Of a DNA stretch of 62,533 nt, positions 1 to 7,866 are shown piece after piece. Location of the stretch: contig NZ_LMKM01000005.1 in assembly GCF_001421515.1 (NCBI RefSeq), positions 1 to 62,533 on the forward strand. Direction: 5' to 3'. The translations under genes were made by a program, and so were the position numbers. The notes under the pieces are model-generated. The model was not told the origin of the DNA. It worked only from the letters and a program-made list of their open reading frames with translations, and ran no database searches. Position 1 is the stretch's first letter. Each line of letters starts with the position of its first letter. The DNA is from Pedobacter sp. Leaf216. Lineage in GTDB: Bacteria > Bacteroidota > Bacteroidia > Sphingobacteriales > Sphingobacteriaceae.

Positions 1-242
1 ATAAGGGTTTGTTCGGCTGGATTCAAGGGAATTTGTAATTACTATTAACTACAAAAGAAACAAATTATTCGATTACCCCCAACTTTTCCGCTTGATCCCA
101 CATTTTTCACCGAAAAAAGGGCTATGGTTCGAATTACTCACCGTTAATGACCCCATAAGTTTTAAAGCAGTCCTTAAAAGCTTTTTTTAAGGTAGAAATA
201 AAACTTGCTTAAATCGTCGGATAATTTAACCCTTCCTTTGCT
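1..242. other. left edge, no intact gene
   Basis: No convincing gene. An open frame ends at a TAA at 36-38 and could be the last codons of a gene beginning outside the window, but it is too short to identify. A small inverted repeat, CCTTAAAA / TTTTAAGG, lies at 172-192 and could be a weak hairpin. Confidence 0.3.
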
Positions 243-287
243 TTTACCATTTGATAAAATGGTTCAGTTATACTTTAGCTAACTTTG
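243..287 (+). promoter_or_regulatory. palindromic operator and -7 box, copy 1
   Basis: TTTACC-ATTT-GATAAA at 243-258 is an inverted repeat with one mismatch. Exactly 37 bp from its first base starts TAACTTTG (280-287), a perfect Bacteroidota -7 box, three bases before the ATG at 291. Two further copies of this palindrome (559 and 1326) have the same 37-bp offset to an nAnnTTTG box. The palindrome therefore sits where the -33 element is expected. The binding protein is unknown; an adjacent Crp/Fnr-type regulator is the obvious candidate (inference). Confidence 0.6.
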
Positions 288-290
288 TGG

Positions 291-527
291 ATGGATAAGT
301 TGATCGAATATATTTTACAGTTCGGAAATTTAAATTCTCAGCAAATTATGTTGGTTACCAACAAAGAAGTAATGTTGGATAGAAATAGTTACTTTTCAGA
401 AGCAGGAAAAATTCCTATGCAAGATTGATTTGTATTAGAAGGTGTGGTTAGGGGCTGCTATTATAGTAACATAGGTGAGGAAATAACCCGATGTTTCATT
501 AGCGAAAATAACCTTGTGGTTGATTAA
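291..527 (+). pseudogene. decayed Crp/Fnr-family regulator, N-terminal half
   Basis: Reading from the ATG gives a protein close to the N-terminal half of the intact regulator at 748: both have the motif LQFG(N/D)LN near residue 10 and SEAGKIP near residue 36, and both continue with EGVxRxCYY and EEIT. An in-frame TGA at 426-428 (codon 46) and a TAA at 525-527 (codon 79) interrupt it, and the C-terminal helix-turn-helix half is missing. The aligned start fixes the start of the intact paralogue at 748. This is a dead duplicate of the neighbouring gene. Confidence 0.8.
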
Positions 528-558
528 GTCGGATAAGAAAGAACATACGCTAACGCTT

Positions 559-603
559 TTTACCATTTGGTAAAGGTAATCATGTAAATACAGTGCAATT
601 TTG
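559..603 (+). promoter_or_regulatory. palindromic operator and -7 box, copy 2
   Basis: Perfect inverted repeat TTTACC-ATTT-GGTAAA at 559-574. An nAnnTTTG box (CAATTTTG, 596-603) starts 37 bp after its first base. The remnant dehydrogenase codon at 627 lies 68 bp from the first base, which is the same distance as from the copy at 1326 to the intact dehydrogenase start at 1394. This was evidently the promoter of the decayed dehydrogenase. Confidence 0.6.
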
Positions 604-626
604 TGTTTATAAATTAAAAAACAATC

Positions 627-716
627 ATTAAGACAGCATTAATTAGCGGTGCCAATAAAGGCATAGGATATAGTCTTTTCGTAAACGCTGGATTTAGTGC
701 TCGATTTTTTAAATAG
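627..716 (+). pseudogene. short-chain dehydrogenase remnant
   Basis: The frame reads I-K-T-A-L-I-S-G-A-N-K-G-I-G-Y, the nucleotide-binding start of a classical short-chain dehydrogenase (TGxxxGIG type). It then jumps to LFVNAGFS, resembling the NNAG region that should lie about 70 residues later, and stops at 714-716. The first codon is ATT at the position where the intact homologue has ATG, judged from the identical 68-bp spacing to the palindrome. Start loss and a large internal deletion both point to a dead gene. The reading of the NNAG junction is inference. Confidence 0.6.
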
Positions 717-747
717 AACTAATTACGCTATATACTATCTTTACATC

Positions 748-1317
748 ATGGAAGCGATGATAAATCTTATCCTGCAATTTGGCGACCTGAACAAACAGCA
801 GATCGAATTCTTACTAAGCAAGGCAGAAATGCTCGAATTAAAAAAGCACGAATACCTGTCGGAAGCCGGAAAGATTCCCCGTTATGTGGCGTTCGTGGTT
901 GAAGGTGTGTTCCGCTTTTGTTATTATAACAACAAGAGTGAAGAGATCACCAATTATTTTGTAGACGAATGCAATTTTGTAGTTGATAACGAAAAGTTCG
1001 AATCGCAAATCGCAGCTTCTGAATATGTGCAGGCCGTTACCGACTGCAAAGTTCTTGTTTTTAATAAAAAGAATTGGGACGAGATATCCAACACCATTGT
1101 GGGATGGGAAATGATGAAGGCAAAGATGGTCAAAAAATGCCTTACCCTGGCCATGGAGCGGCGCAGTCCACTCATATCAGAAGATGCCACTACCCGTTAC
1201 CTAACTTTTATTAAAGCTTTTCCCAACATCATTAACCGCATCCCGCTTTCCTACGTGGCCTCCTACCTTGGCGTCACCCAGCAATCATTAAGCAGAATAC
1301 GCCGTAGTATTCATTAA
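748..1317 (+). CDS. Crp/Fnr-family transcriptional regulator
   Basis: About 189 residues: an N-terminal cyclic-nucleotide-binding-type beta-roll (with EAGKIPRYVAFVVEGVFRFCYY) and a C-terminal winged helix ending SYVASYLGVTQQSLSRIRR, typical of Bacteroidota Crp/Fnr regulators. No Fnr-type cysteine cluster is visible, so the ligand is unknown. An upstream in-frame ATG at 697 exists, but the decayed copy at 291 aligns from 748. A -7-like TATCTTTA at 736-743 lies four bases before it, so the message may be leaderless. It precedes a dehydrogenase gene whose promoter carries a palindrome, and may control it. It has no palindrome of its own, having been joined to the dehydrogenase remnant. Confidence 0.85.
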   Translation: MEAMINLILQFGDLNKQQIEFLLSKAEMLELKKHEYLSEAGKIPRYVAFVVEGVFRFCYYNNKSEEITNYFVDECNFVVDNEKFESQIAASEYVQAVTDCKVLVFNKKNWDEISNTIVGWEMMKAKMVKKCLTLAMERRSPLISEDATTRYLTFIKAFPNIINRIPLSYVASYLGVTQQSLSRIRRSIH

Positions 1318-1325
1318 CTGCTTTT

Positions 1326-1370
1326 TTTACCATTTGGTAAATGTTCTTGTAGTGCTATTTTCAATATTTG
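1326..1370 (+). promoter_or_regulatory. palindromic operator and -7 box, copy 3
   Basis: Perfect inverted repeat TTTACC-ATTT-GGTAAA at 1326-1341, nine bases after the regulator stop codon. AATATTTG, an nAnnTTTG-type -7 box, occupies 1363-1370, again exactly 37 bp from the first base of the palindrome. The dehydrogenase ATG follows at 1394. This is the only one of the three copies that still drives an intact gene. Confidence 0.65.
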
Positions 1371-1393
1371 CATAGTCATTAAATAATATAAAG

Positions 1394-2254
1394 ATGAGCA
1401 AAAAAATTGTACTGATAACAGGAACAAATAGTGGTTTTGGCTGGCTTACCGCACACAGCGTAGCTGCCTTAGGACATCAAGTGTACGCTACGATGCGCGA
1501 CACAAAAGGCCGTAATGCCGATAAAGCGGCTGCCCTTGCGGCCTTAGAGAACGTAACGGTTTTGGATGTTACCCTGACTGATGATGAAAGCGTGAAGCAT
1601 GCCGTTGACCTTATTCTGGAGAAAGAAGGAACCATTGATGTGCTGGTAAACAATGCCGGATACAGCATGAGTGGTGTAGCAGAGAGCTTTACCACGGCCG
1701 ATGTGCATACTACATTTGATATTAACGTTTATGCCCCGTGGCGATTGATGAAACAGGTGCTGCCCGCCATGCGTAAGCAGGCTGATGGACTGATTATTAA
1801 CGTAACCAGCGGCTTTGGAAGGGTATCGTTTCCATTCGCCACTATATATGCAGCCTCTAAATTTGCGCTGGAGGGAATAAGCGAAGGCCTGCATTACGAG
1901 GTAAAGCGTTTAGGTATTGATGTGGTTGTTGTAGAGCCGGGTGCTTTCCCTACCGAAATGCAGCAAAAAAACAACCCTGCATCCGATCAGGGTGTATTTG
2001 AGGGATATGGAGCTATTGCTGATATTCCCAACAAAATGTTTGCTGCATTAGGTGGAGAAATGCACGCTAAGAATCCTAACCCGCAGGATGTTGCTGATGC
2101 CATTGTAAAACTTATTGCCACTTCAAAAGGTTCCAGGCCGTTACGCACAGTGGTTGATCCCATAACCGGTCAATACATTGAAGCTGCCAACCAAAGCATA
2201 GCCGAACAGTTTGCCAAAGGGCTAACAGTATTCGGAATGGGCGAACTATTGTAG
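1394..2254 (+). CDS. short-chain dehydrogenase/reductase (SDR)
   Basis: Classical SDR of 286 residues, cytosolic, NAD(P)(H)-dependent. Visible motifs are TGTNSGFG at 9-16 (cofactor loop, with Phe in place of the usual Ile), NNAG at 86-89, Ser139 and the YxxxK pair Y152/K156, giving a complete catalytic set. The substrate cannot be told from sequence; the family includes oxidoreductases of aldehydes, ketones and steroid-like alcohols. It lies 76 bp after a Crp/Fnr regulator and behind a palindromic promoter at 1326-1370, suggesting one regulator-effector module. A rho-independent terminator follows at 2274. Confidence 0.9.
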   Translation: MSKKIVLITGTNSGFGWLTAHSVAALGHQVYATMRDTKGRNADKAAALAALENVTVLDVTLTDDESVKHAVDLILEKEGTIDVLVNNAGYSMSGVAESFTTADVHTTFDINVYAPWRLMKQVLPAMRKQADGLIINVTSGFGRVSFPFATIYAASKFALEGISEGLHYEVKRLGIDVVVVEPGAFPTEMQQKNNPASDQGVFEGYGAIADIPNKMFAALGGEMHAKNPNPQDVADAIVKLIATSKGSRPLRTVVDPITGQYIEAANQSIAEQFAKGLTVFGMGELL

Positions 2255-2273
2255 TTTTAACAGCAGTAACCGG

Positions 2274-2306
2274 AACGGCAGTGGCATAAAGCTACTGCCG
2301 TTTTTG
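2274..2306 (+). terminator. rho-independent terminator
   Basis: Arms AACGGCAGT (2274-2282) and ACTGCCGTT (2294-2302) form a nine-base-pair stem with an 11-base loop, continuing into a T-run. It lies 20 bases after the dehydrogenase stop codon. Confidence 0.8.
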
Positions 2307-2337
2307 TTTGTAGCTATTTCAGCATTGTAGGCAATAC

Positions 2338-2496
2338 TTATAAAAAGCCTTCACCAAAGCACCTTTCCAAAGCACAGCGCGGCATACGGGTAAAACCCTT
2401 TTGCTGATAAAATCCCACCTTCGCAGTATAGTCAGCACAGTACCCCCTTCCGCAATGCTTGTTAACAATAATTTGATAACAAAATGGAAATTTCTT
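2338..2496 (-). pseudogene. possible GNAT acetyltransferase C-terminal remnant
   Basis: On the minus strand an open frame of about 53 codons with no start codon ends with KVGFYQQKGFTRMPR followed by about 13 residues and a stop at 2338-2340. The GFYQQKGF segment resembles the last strand-helix region (xxFYxKxGF) of GNAT N-acetyltransferases. No N-terminal acetyl-CoA-binding region is present and an in-frame TGA (2497-2499) closes the frame upstream. It could be a chance open frame; a protein profile search would decide. Confidence 0.35.
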
Positions 2497-2548
2497 TCAA
2501 ATTGAAAACTTAAGGCAGATTTTCACAGTTGTTATATAAACAATATTT

Positions 2549-3634
2549 ATGAACATTGGAATAATTGCGCATCTTAAACATCCGATAAAAAAGCCCTTTA
2601 TGGGAGGTCTGGAGGCTTTTACCTATGATATTACCCAACGATTGATTGCCAAAGGACATACCGTCACTTTATATGCCAGTGAGTTGTCAGACCCAGAATT
2701 GAACATTCATGTTATTTTTAGCGATATGGATTACGATCGCGAAACGTTCAGCAGATTTCGTTCGCACGAGTTAAGCGAAGATTTCATATCTACCCACCAT
2801 GCCTATCTGGAGCTGATGCAGGATATCGATAGTAAAGATCATGACATTATATTCAATAATAGTTTAAACTACGTTCCCATAACCATGAGCACTATTATTA
2901 ATACGCCCATGGTTACCGTTCTGCACACTCCGCCTATCTTCGAATTGAAAAGGGCAATGTCGCATGAGCGGAAGAGTGGCAAAATGCGCTACGTAAGTGT
3001 GTCATATTCAAATGAAATAGCCTGGCGTCCATACTTAAATTATTGTGATGTAATTACTAATGGGGTTGATTTGCAGTCTTGGAAATATGTTGAGCAGCCT
3101 TTAGGTAAATATGTAATTTGGTTTGGACGGATCCATCCTGATAAGGGTACGCATATTGCTATTCAGGCGGCCAAATTAGCCGGTTACAAAATCAAAATAG
3201 CAGGAAGTATAGCAGATCACCACTATTATAATACTTACGTATTGCCCTTACTGGATGAGGGGGTAGAACTTTTAAAAAACCGTTCTCATAAGGAGTTAAG
3301 TGATTTGGTTGGAAATGCGCTATGCGCGGTTATCACACCTTGTTGGGAAGAGCCTTTTGGTTTAGTAGTTGCTGAAAGCCTTGCCTGTGGAACGCCCATT
3401 GCAGGAATATCGAAAGGTGCATTGCCATTTTTAGTCAATAACGAAACTGGAAGCCTAACCAGCAGTGCCGACCCTATTGAATTGGCTAAATGCATTGAAA
3501 ACGCCGTAGGCTTAAATAGAAGGAAATGCAGGGAACATGCAGAAAAATCTCTTAACATCGATCATATGGTAAATGCATATGAGCGTATTTTGATGGATAC
3601 AATTGATCAGAAAAAGAATGTCCCAGCCATGTAA
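2549..3634 (+). CDS. glycosyltransferase, GT4-like (GT-B fold)
   Basis: A 361-residue GT-B glycosyltransferase. The N-terminal domain contains the family hallmark GGLEAFT (19-25) in the acceptor-side loop. The C-terminal domain holds WFGRIHPDKG (about 191-200) and the donor-binding E-x7-E motif (E268...E276 in CWEEPFGLVVAES). It would transfer a sugar from a nucleotide-sugar donor to a glycan or other acceptor on the cytoplasmic side; donor and acceptor are not identifiable. It overlaps the next glycosyltransferase gene, so the two are probably translated from one message. With the minus-strand GT2 gene they form a small glycosyltransferase group without flippase or polymerase genes. Confidence 0.88.
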   Translation: MNIGIIAHLKHPIKKPFMGGLEAFTYDITQRLIAKGHTVTLYASELSDPELNIHVIFSDMDYDRETFSRFRSHELSEDFISTHHAYLELMQDIDSKDHDIIFNNSLNYVPITMSTIINTPMVTVLHTPPIFELKRAMSHERKSGKMRYVSVSYSNEIAWRPYLNYCDVITNGVDLQSWKYVEQPLGKYVIWFGRIHPDKGTHIAIQAAKLAGYKIKIAGSIADHHYYNTYVLPLLDEGVELLKNRSHKELSDLVGNALCAVITPCWEEPFGLVVAESLACGTPIAGISKGALPFLVNNETGSLTSSADPIELAKCIENAVGLNRRKCREHAEKSLNIDHMVNAYERILMDTIDQKKNVPAM

Positions 3635-4688
3635 TATTGCTTTTTATGTCCATCATCATGGTTCAGGTCACATCATGCGGACATTAGCCATAGCAAAGGC
3701 ATTATCCAACTGCATGGTAACTTTGTTAGGAAGCGACCTGGAAAATTATATGCACATAATTCCATCACATTATAAAGTGATACACTTACCTATGGATACC
3801 CCAAGTAGCAATGATTTATATGTGGGTAACAATCTTCCTGCAGGGTTGCATTATGCTCCATTGAATATTGAGGGGCAGCGAAAGAGGGTAAATATCTTGA
3901 CACATCTTTTTTCTACGGTTTTTCCGCTGCTTCTGGTAGTGGATGTTTCAGTGGAAATTGCTATGCTAGCCACGCTCTCAGGAGTTCCGTTCATTGTTGT
4001 AAAACAACATGGAGACCGGATAGATTTGCCTCATATCCATGCCTATAGCAATGCTGTAGGTGTACTTGCACCATATCCCAAAACGATGAGTGGGAACGAC
4101 ATTAAATGGATTATAGAGAAGACTTTTTTTGCCGGCGGCATATCGCGCTTTGAAGTACGGGAAGATGCCGCTGAACCAAGGGAAAAGCAAGTAGCAATAG
4201 TTGTGGGCCAGGGTGGTACGAGCATTAACATTCCGTTAATTGAGCATATCGCAAATTGCTGCCCAGATTGGTGCTTACAAGTACTCGGTGAGGTAAAAAA
4301 CCCAAATAACACATATGAAAATATTTGTTACCATGGTAAAGTATCGCATCCCGACGGTATTATGGAAAAGTGCTGTATCGTTATTGGCAATGCCGGACAT
4401 AACACGGTTATGGAGGTAGCTGCTTTAGGAAAAAGGTTTATCACTATTCCTGAGGATCGTCCATTTAATGAGCAAGTGGTAAAAGCCCGTGTACTGCATG
4501 AGCTTGGATTAGCCAGAATAATATCCCCCCAGGATTTATACATTACGAGCTGGCGGGGAATCTTTGAAAATATGGTTACGGTAAAACCGGTTTGGAAAGG
4601 AATAATCTCAAATAAAGCCACCACGCTTGCCGCTGAATACTTAAAAAGTATCTACAACACTGTTTTTAAAACATCAAGTGTGCTTTAG
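3618..4688 (+). CDS. MurG/GT28-like glycosyltransferase
   Basis: About 356 residues from the ATG at 3618 (an alternative ATG at 3603 adds five residues). The N-terminus has HHHGSGHIMRTLAIAKAL, like the GxGHxxRxxxLA loop of MurG-type GT-B enzymes. The C-terminal half has VIGNAGHNTVMEVAALGKRFITIPE, the donor-binding GxxTxxE region of GT28-like enzymes. The start lies 17 bp inside the preceding gene, implying translational coupling. The product is probably a nucleotide-sugar-dependent transferase; acceptor unknown. Its last 15 bases overlap the convergent GT2 gene. Confidence 0.8.
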   Translation: MSQPCNIAFYVHHHGSGHIMRTLAIAKALSNCMVTLLGSDLENYMHIIPSHYKVIHLPMDTPSSNDLYVGNNLPAGLHYAPLNIEGQRKRVNILTHLFSTVFPLLLVVDVSVEIAMLATLSGVPFIVVKQHGDRIDLPHIHAYSNAVGVLAPYPKTMSGNDIKWIIEKTFFAGGISRFEVREDAAEPREKQVAIVVGQGGTSINIPLIEHIANCCPDWCLQVLGEVKNPNNTYENICYHGKVSHPDGIMEKCCIVIGNAGHNTVMEVAALGKRFITIPEDRPFNEQVVKARVLHELGLARIISPQDLYITSWRGIFENMVTVKPVWKGIISNKATTLAAEYLKSIYNTVFKTSSVL

Positions 4689-5495
4689 CGCATCCTCTAT
4701 CTGCTTGCCTGTGGGATATTTTAAAATTTGCAATTTTCCATTTTCAAATTCAGTAAAGCCCATGGCACAAAATTTATCAAGCCAACCCTGCATTGGCCAC
4801 ATCCCCCATTTAACGTTAAAAAGACTGGCGTTTTTTACTACATCATTTAAATGATTCAATGGTGGATCGTAACTGGGATGATATTGATGATAAGCTGTTG
4901 CATCGATAGTATGGTGGTTAATTCCCTGTGCTTTTGCAGAAAATGCAAAGTCAGTGTCTTCGGCACCATAACCAACGAAATTTTCATCGAAACCACCAAT
5001 TTTGGAGTAAACATTTTTTGAACAACCAAAATTTATAGACCAGAATAAATGGTACGGGTATTGGTCAAGATTACCACGAATAGGATCAATGGTAGATACC
5101 TCATGCATTCGATCTAATAAATCAGGCCTGTCCATAGCAGACCTTGAAAGATATTCTATCCTTCCCGATAGTAGCGAATCTTGCTCGGAAAATGAATTTT
5201 CATATACCTGAACAAAATTAGTGGAAGGGATACAGTCTGCATCCAAAAATATCATTTGATCATATACTGCTTTTGACGCAGCAAAGTTTCTTGCAGAAGC
5301 TAAAGGTATTGGTTCTTCAGAAGAAAATTTATATTCTTTAATGGGGAAAAGGGAATCCGCTAAACCATAAATTTCTTCATTCATATGAACAATTATAAGC
5401 TCACCAGGGAGTTTGATTCCATTACACAACCCAGCAATCAGATTCAATATAGCAGTTTTGCGATTGCGCACAATGGTAAGGATGGAAATGTTCAT
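4674..5495 (-). CDS. glycosyltransferase family 2 (GT-A fold)
   Basis: A 273-residue GT-A transferase. The N-terminus MNISILTIVRNR is the first strand of the nucleotide-sugar fold, D85-A-D87 in FLDADCIPS is the metal/nucleotide DxD motif, and GGFDENFVGYGAEDTDFAF (about 167-185) is the conserved acceptor-side ED-D segment of galactosyltransferase-type family 2 enzymes. It would transfer a sugar from a UDP-type donor; the acceptor is unknown. It is convergent with and overlaps the preceding glycosyltransferase gene by 15 bp, with no room for a terminator between them. Confidence 0.85.
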   Translation of the reverse strand: MNISILTIVRNRKTAILNLIAGLCNGIKLPGELIIVHMNEEIYGLADSLFPIKEYKFSSEEPIPLASARNFAASKAVYDQMIFLDADCIPSTNFVQVYENSFSEQDSLLSGRIEYLSRSAMDRPDLLDRMHEVSTIDPIRGNLDQYPYHLFWSINFGCSKNVYSKIGGFDENFVGYGAEDTDFAFSAKAQGINHHTIDATAYHQYHPSYDPPLNHLNDVVKNASLFNVKWGMWPMQGWLDKFCAMGFTEFENGKLQILKYPTGKQIEDALKHT

Positions 5496-5915
5496 AGTTT
5501 GCTAACCTTTTTTATTGCAAATAGTTTTATAGCCAAAACAGAAACAGAATTTGTACGCTATTAAGGCAGGGTCGTTATCATGTATGATTCCACAACCTGG
5601 ATAGTTAATGAGAATCGAAAAATGCTTGATTATTAAATCCCTTCAATCTTCTTGCCCACATCTTTTCTGAAAGATTTTGCATAATAAATTATTCGTCCAT
5701 CAAAAAGGCTTTGTAATTCAGGTGTTGTTCCGAATCAATTCTTAATTAAAATTATTTAAGTTTCACACTTGCACCAAGTAACGTTAATTTGATAGCATGT
5801 TTTTTCAGCTTTTTTATTGTTTTTCGCTGTGCATTTAACACATAAATCGATTTATGTTTATTGAAAATTACTACATTAGTATTCAATAATTTAAAATACT
5901 AACCAGATAGAGGAG
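5496..5915. other. intergenic, possible fossil open frame
   Basis: No intact gene. On the minus strand between about 5740 and 5633 an open frame containing LFDGRIIYYAKSFRKDVGKK reads like protein sequence, but a stop lies just upstream and no start is present, so it is at most a remnant. The plus-strand promoter of the GH2 gene should lie in the AT-rich stretch 5800-5905; I see no perfect -7 box there. GAGGAG just before 5916 may serve as a ribosome-binding site. Confidence 0.3.
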
Positions 5916-7745
5916 ATGAAAAATACCGGTTTACCTTTTATGTGCCTAATAATCCTGTTTCAGTTGATTTGTTGTAAACCTGTGTTTTCCCAAACAGGGA
6001 AGCTGCCCACTAAATGGACAGGGGAAGCAATGAAGGCATCAAATCCATTTCATGATTATCCACGTCCACAGTTGGTACGCACAGAATGGAAATCTTTGAA
6101 CGGCAAATGGGATTATATTGGTGGAAAGGATAAACCGCGGGCTTTAAATCCGCAAATGCCAGCGTCATTTGCCTCAAAACACGAACAGATTCTTGTTCCT
6201 TATTCCCCAGAATCAGTTATTTCCGGTATTGAACGGAATCAGGAGATCAATATGTGGTACCGGAAGCATTTTGACATCCCGCAGAGTTGGAAGGGGAAAA
6301 ATGTTCGGATCAATTTCGAGGCGGTCGATCATGACGCGACTGTTTTTGTAAACGGAAAAAAGGCTGGTTCACATTCGGGTGGTTACGATTCCTTTTCATT
6401 TGATGTTACTTCATTTTTGAAAGCAGGAACAAATGAGGTGATTGTTGCGGCCCACGATTTAAATGACGGCAGAATGCCTTCAGGAAAAAACGGGCCAAGA
6501 GGTGATTATACCTTCAGCTCGGGGATTTGGCAGAGTGTTTGGCTCGAGCCGGTTGGTGCAAATTTTATTAAAAACATCAGGTTATTGCCAGATCTGGAAA
6601 ATAGCAGGTTAAAAATAACAGTAGATGGAGGTTCCTCTCTCATCTCCGCAGTAGCACTTGATGGCAATAAGGTCGTATCAAAAGTAGAGGCAAGCGCTGC
6701 AAAGGAATTTTATCTTCCCATAACTTCTCCCAAACTTTGGAGCCCGGATGATCCTTTTTTATACGATCTGAAAATTACGCTTAAGGATTCCAAAGGAAAA
6801 ATTGTTGATGAAATTAGCAGTTACTTCGGAATGCGTGAAATCAGTTTGGGCAAGGTAGAAGGAGTGGTAAGGCCGTTGCTGAACGGAAAATTTATTATGC
6901 AGGTTGGTCTTCTGGATCAGGGGTATTGGCCTGACGGGATTCTGACGGCACCTGGCGAGGATGCGCTGAAATCTGATATCGAATTTACAAAGAAAGCTGG
7001 CTTCAATCTCATCCGCAAGCACATGAAAACGGAACCCAAGCGCTTTTATTATTGGGCGGATAAGCTGGGGATGCTATTGTGGCAGGATATGCCGGCAATC
7101 TGGTACCAGAACGAGGACACGGCAAGGGTACGGCCGGCTTTCAGGCGTGAGCTAAAGGCCATCATGGATGATCATTATAATGCTCCTTCAGTGATTACCT
7201 GGGTTCCATTTAATGAAAACTGGGGTGCTTTTGATGTACGGGAAATTACAGATTGGGTAAAAAAATATGATCCTTCAAGATTGGTGAATGGAAATTCGGG
7301 CTTTAACAACAATCCCGGTTATCAAAAGGCGGCCGGTGATCCGGGTAACGGAGATTTTGTAGACAAACATATCTATGTAGGTCCTTACGAGGCTTCAATG
7401 CCTGATGGCAAAAGAGCGGCTTCTCTTGGCGAGTTTGGGGGAGTGGGCCTTTTTGTGAGGGATCATATGTGGCCTGTAGAAAATAATGCTTACGCTTATG
7501 AACCGACTGTTTCTGCGCTGACTGACAGGTATCTACTTTTAATGAGTCAGGTAGAGCAGCTAATGAAGTACAAAGGACTAAGTGTTGCAGTTTATACCCA
7601 AACCACTGATGTGGAGCATGAAGTGAACGGGTTGTTGACCTATGACCGGGCAGTTGAAAAAATGGATGTTAAAAAGATAAGTGAAATCAATAAGGCGTTA
7701 ATTGCTGAAGGGCTAAAAATAGGTAATCCACTAAAGAAAAAATAA
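5916..7745 (+). CDS. secreted glycoside hydrolase family 2 protein
   Basis: A 609-residue protein with a signal peptide (hydrophobic stretch to about residue 25, cleavage near FSQ). It has the GH2 order: jelly-roll sugar-binding domain (about 50-215, with MWYRKHFDIP and ATVFVNGKKAG), immunoglobulin-like domain (about 217-310) and TIM barrel (about 320-600). Catalytic residues visible are the acid/base N433-E434 in PFNENWG and the likely nucleophile E506 in LGEFGG. GH2 includes beta-galactosidase, beta-glucuronidase and beta-mannosidase activities, and this group is often annotated only as sugar-binding domain protein. It is preceded by three glycosyltransferases, but a functional link is not shown. 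Confidence 0.9.
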   Translation: MKNTGLPFMCLIILFQLICCKPVFSQTGKLPTKWTGEAMKASNPFHDYPRPQLVRTEWKSLNGKWDYIGGKDKPRALNPQMPASFASKHEQILVPYSPESVISGIERNQEINMWYRKHFDIPQSWKGKNVRINFEAVDHDATVFVNGKKAGSHSGGYDSFSFDVTSFLKAGTNEVIVAAHDLNDGRMPSGKNGPRGDYTFSSGIWQSVWLEPVGANFIKNIRLLPDLENSRLKITVDGGSSLISAVALDGNKVVSKVEASAAKEFYLPITSPKLWSPDDPFLYDLKITLKDSKGKIVDEISSYFGMREISLGKVEGVVRPLLNGKFIMQVGLLDQGYWPDGILTAPGEDALKSDIEFTKKAGFNLIRKHMKTEPKRFYYWADKLGMLLWQDMPAIWYQNEDTARVRPAFRRELKAIMDDHYNAPSVITWVPFNENWGAFDVREITDWVKKYDPSRLVNGNSGFNNNPGYQKAAGDPGNGDFVDKHIYVGPYEASMPDGKRAASLGEFGGVGLFVRDHMWPVENNAYAYEPTVSALTDRYLLLMSQVEQLMKYKGLSVAVYTQTTDVEHEVNGLLTYDRAVEKMDVKKISEINKALIAEGLKIGNPLKKK

Positions 7746-7816
7746 CATTTGTAACGTTGGTTTGATTATTTGTATTTGAAGATAATATGAAAACTCAAAC
7801 CAGTAAAACAACCGAA

Positions 7817-7849
7817 GGCGCAAATTAAGTTTTTAGCCTTATTTGCGCC
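7817..7849. terminator. hairpin between convergent genes
   Basis: GGCGCAAAT (7817-7825) pairs with ATTTGCGCC (7841-7849) around a 15-base loop. It lies between the GH2 gene and the convergent catalase pseudogene. There is no clear T-run on either side, so it may be a weak bidirectional terminator or only a stable hairpin. Confidence 0.45.
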
Positions 7850-7866
7850 AACAGTTGATAGATTGA

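Noticed and set aside
120..150. GGTTCGAATTAC resembling a tRNA T-arm
   Set aside because: No acceptor, D- or anticodon stem can be built around it.
5633..5740. Minus-strand frame containing LFDGRIIYYAKSFRKDVG
   Set aside because: No start codon, a stop just upstream and no identifiable family; kept only as a possible fossil in the region note.
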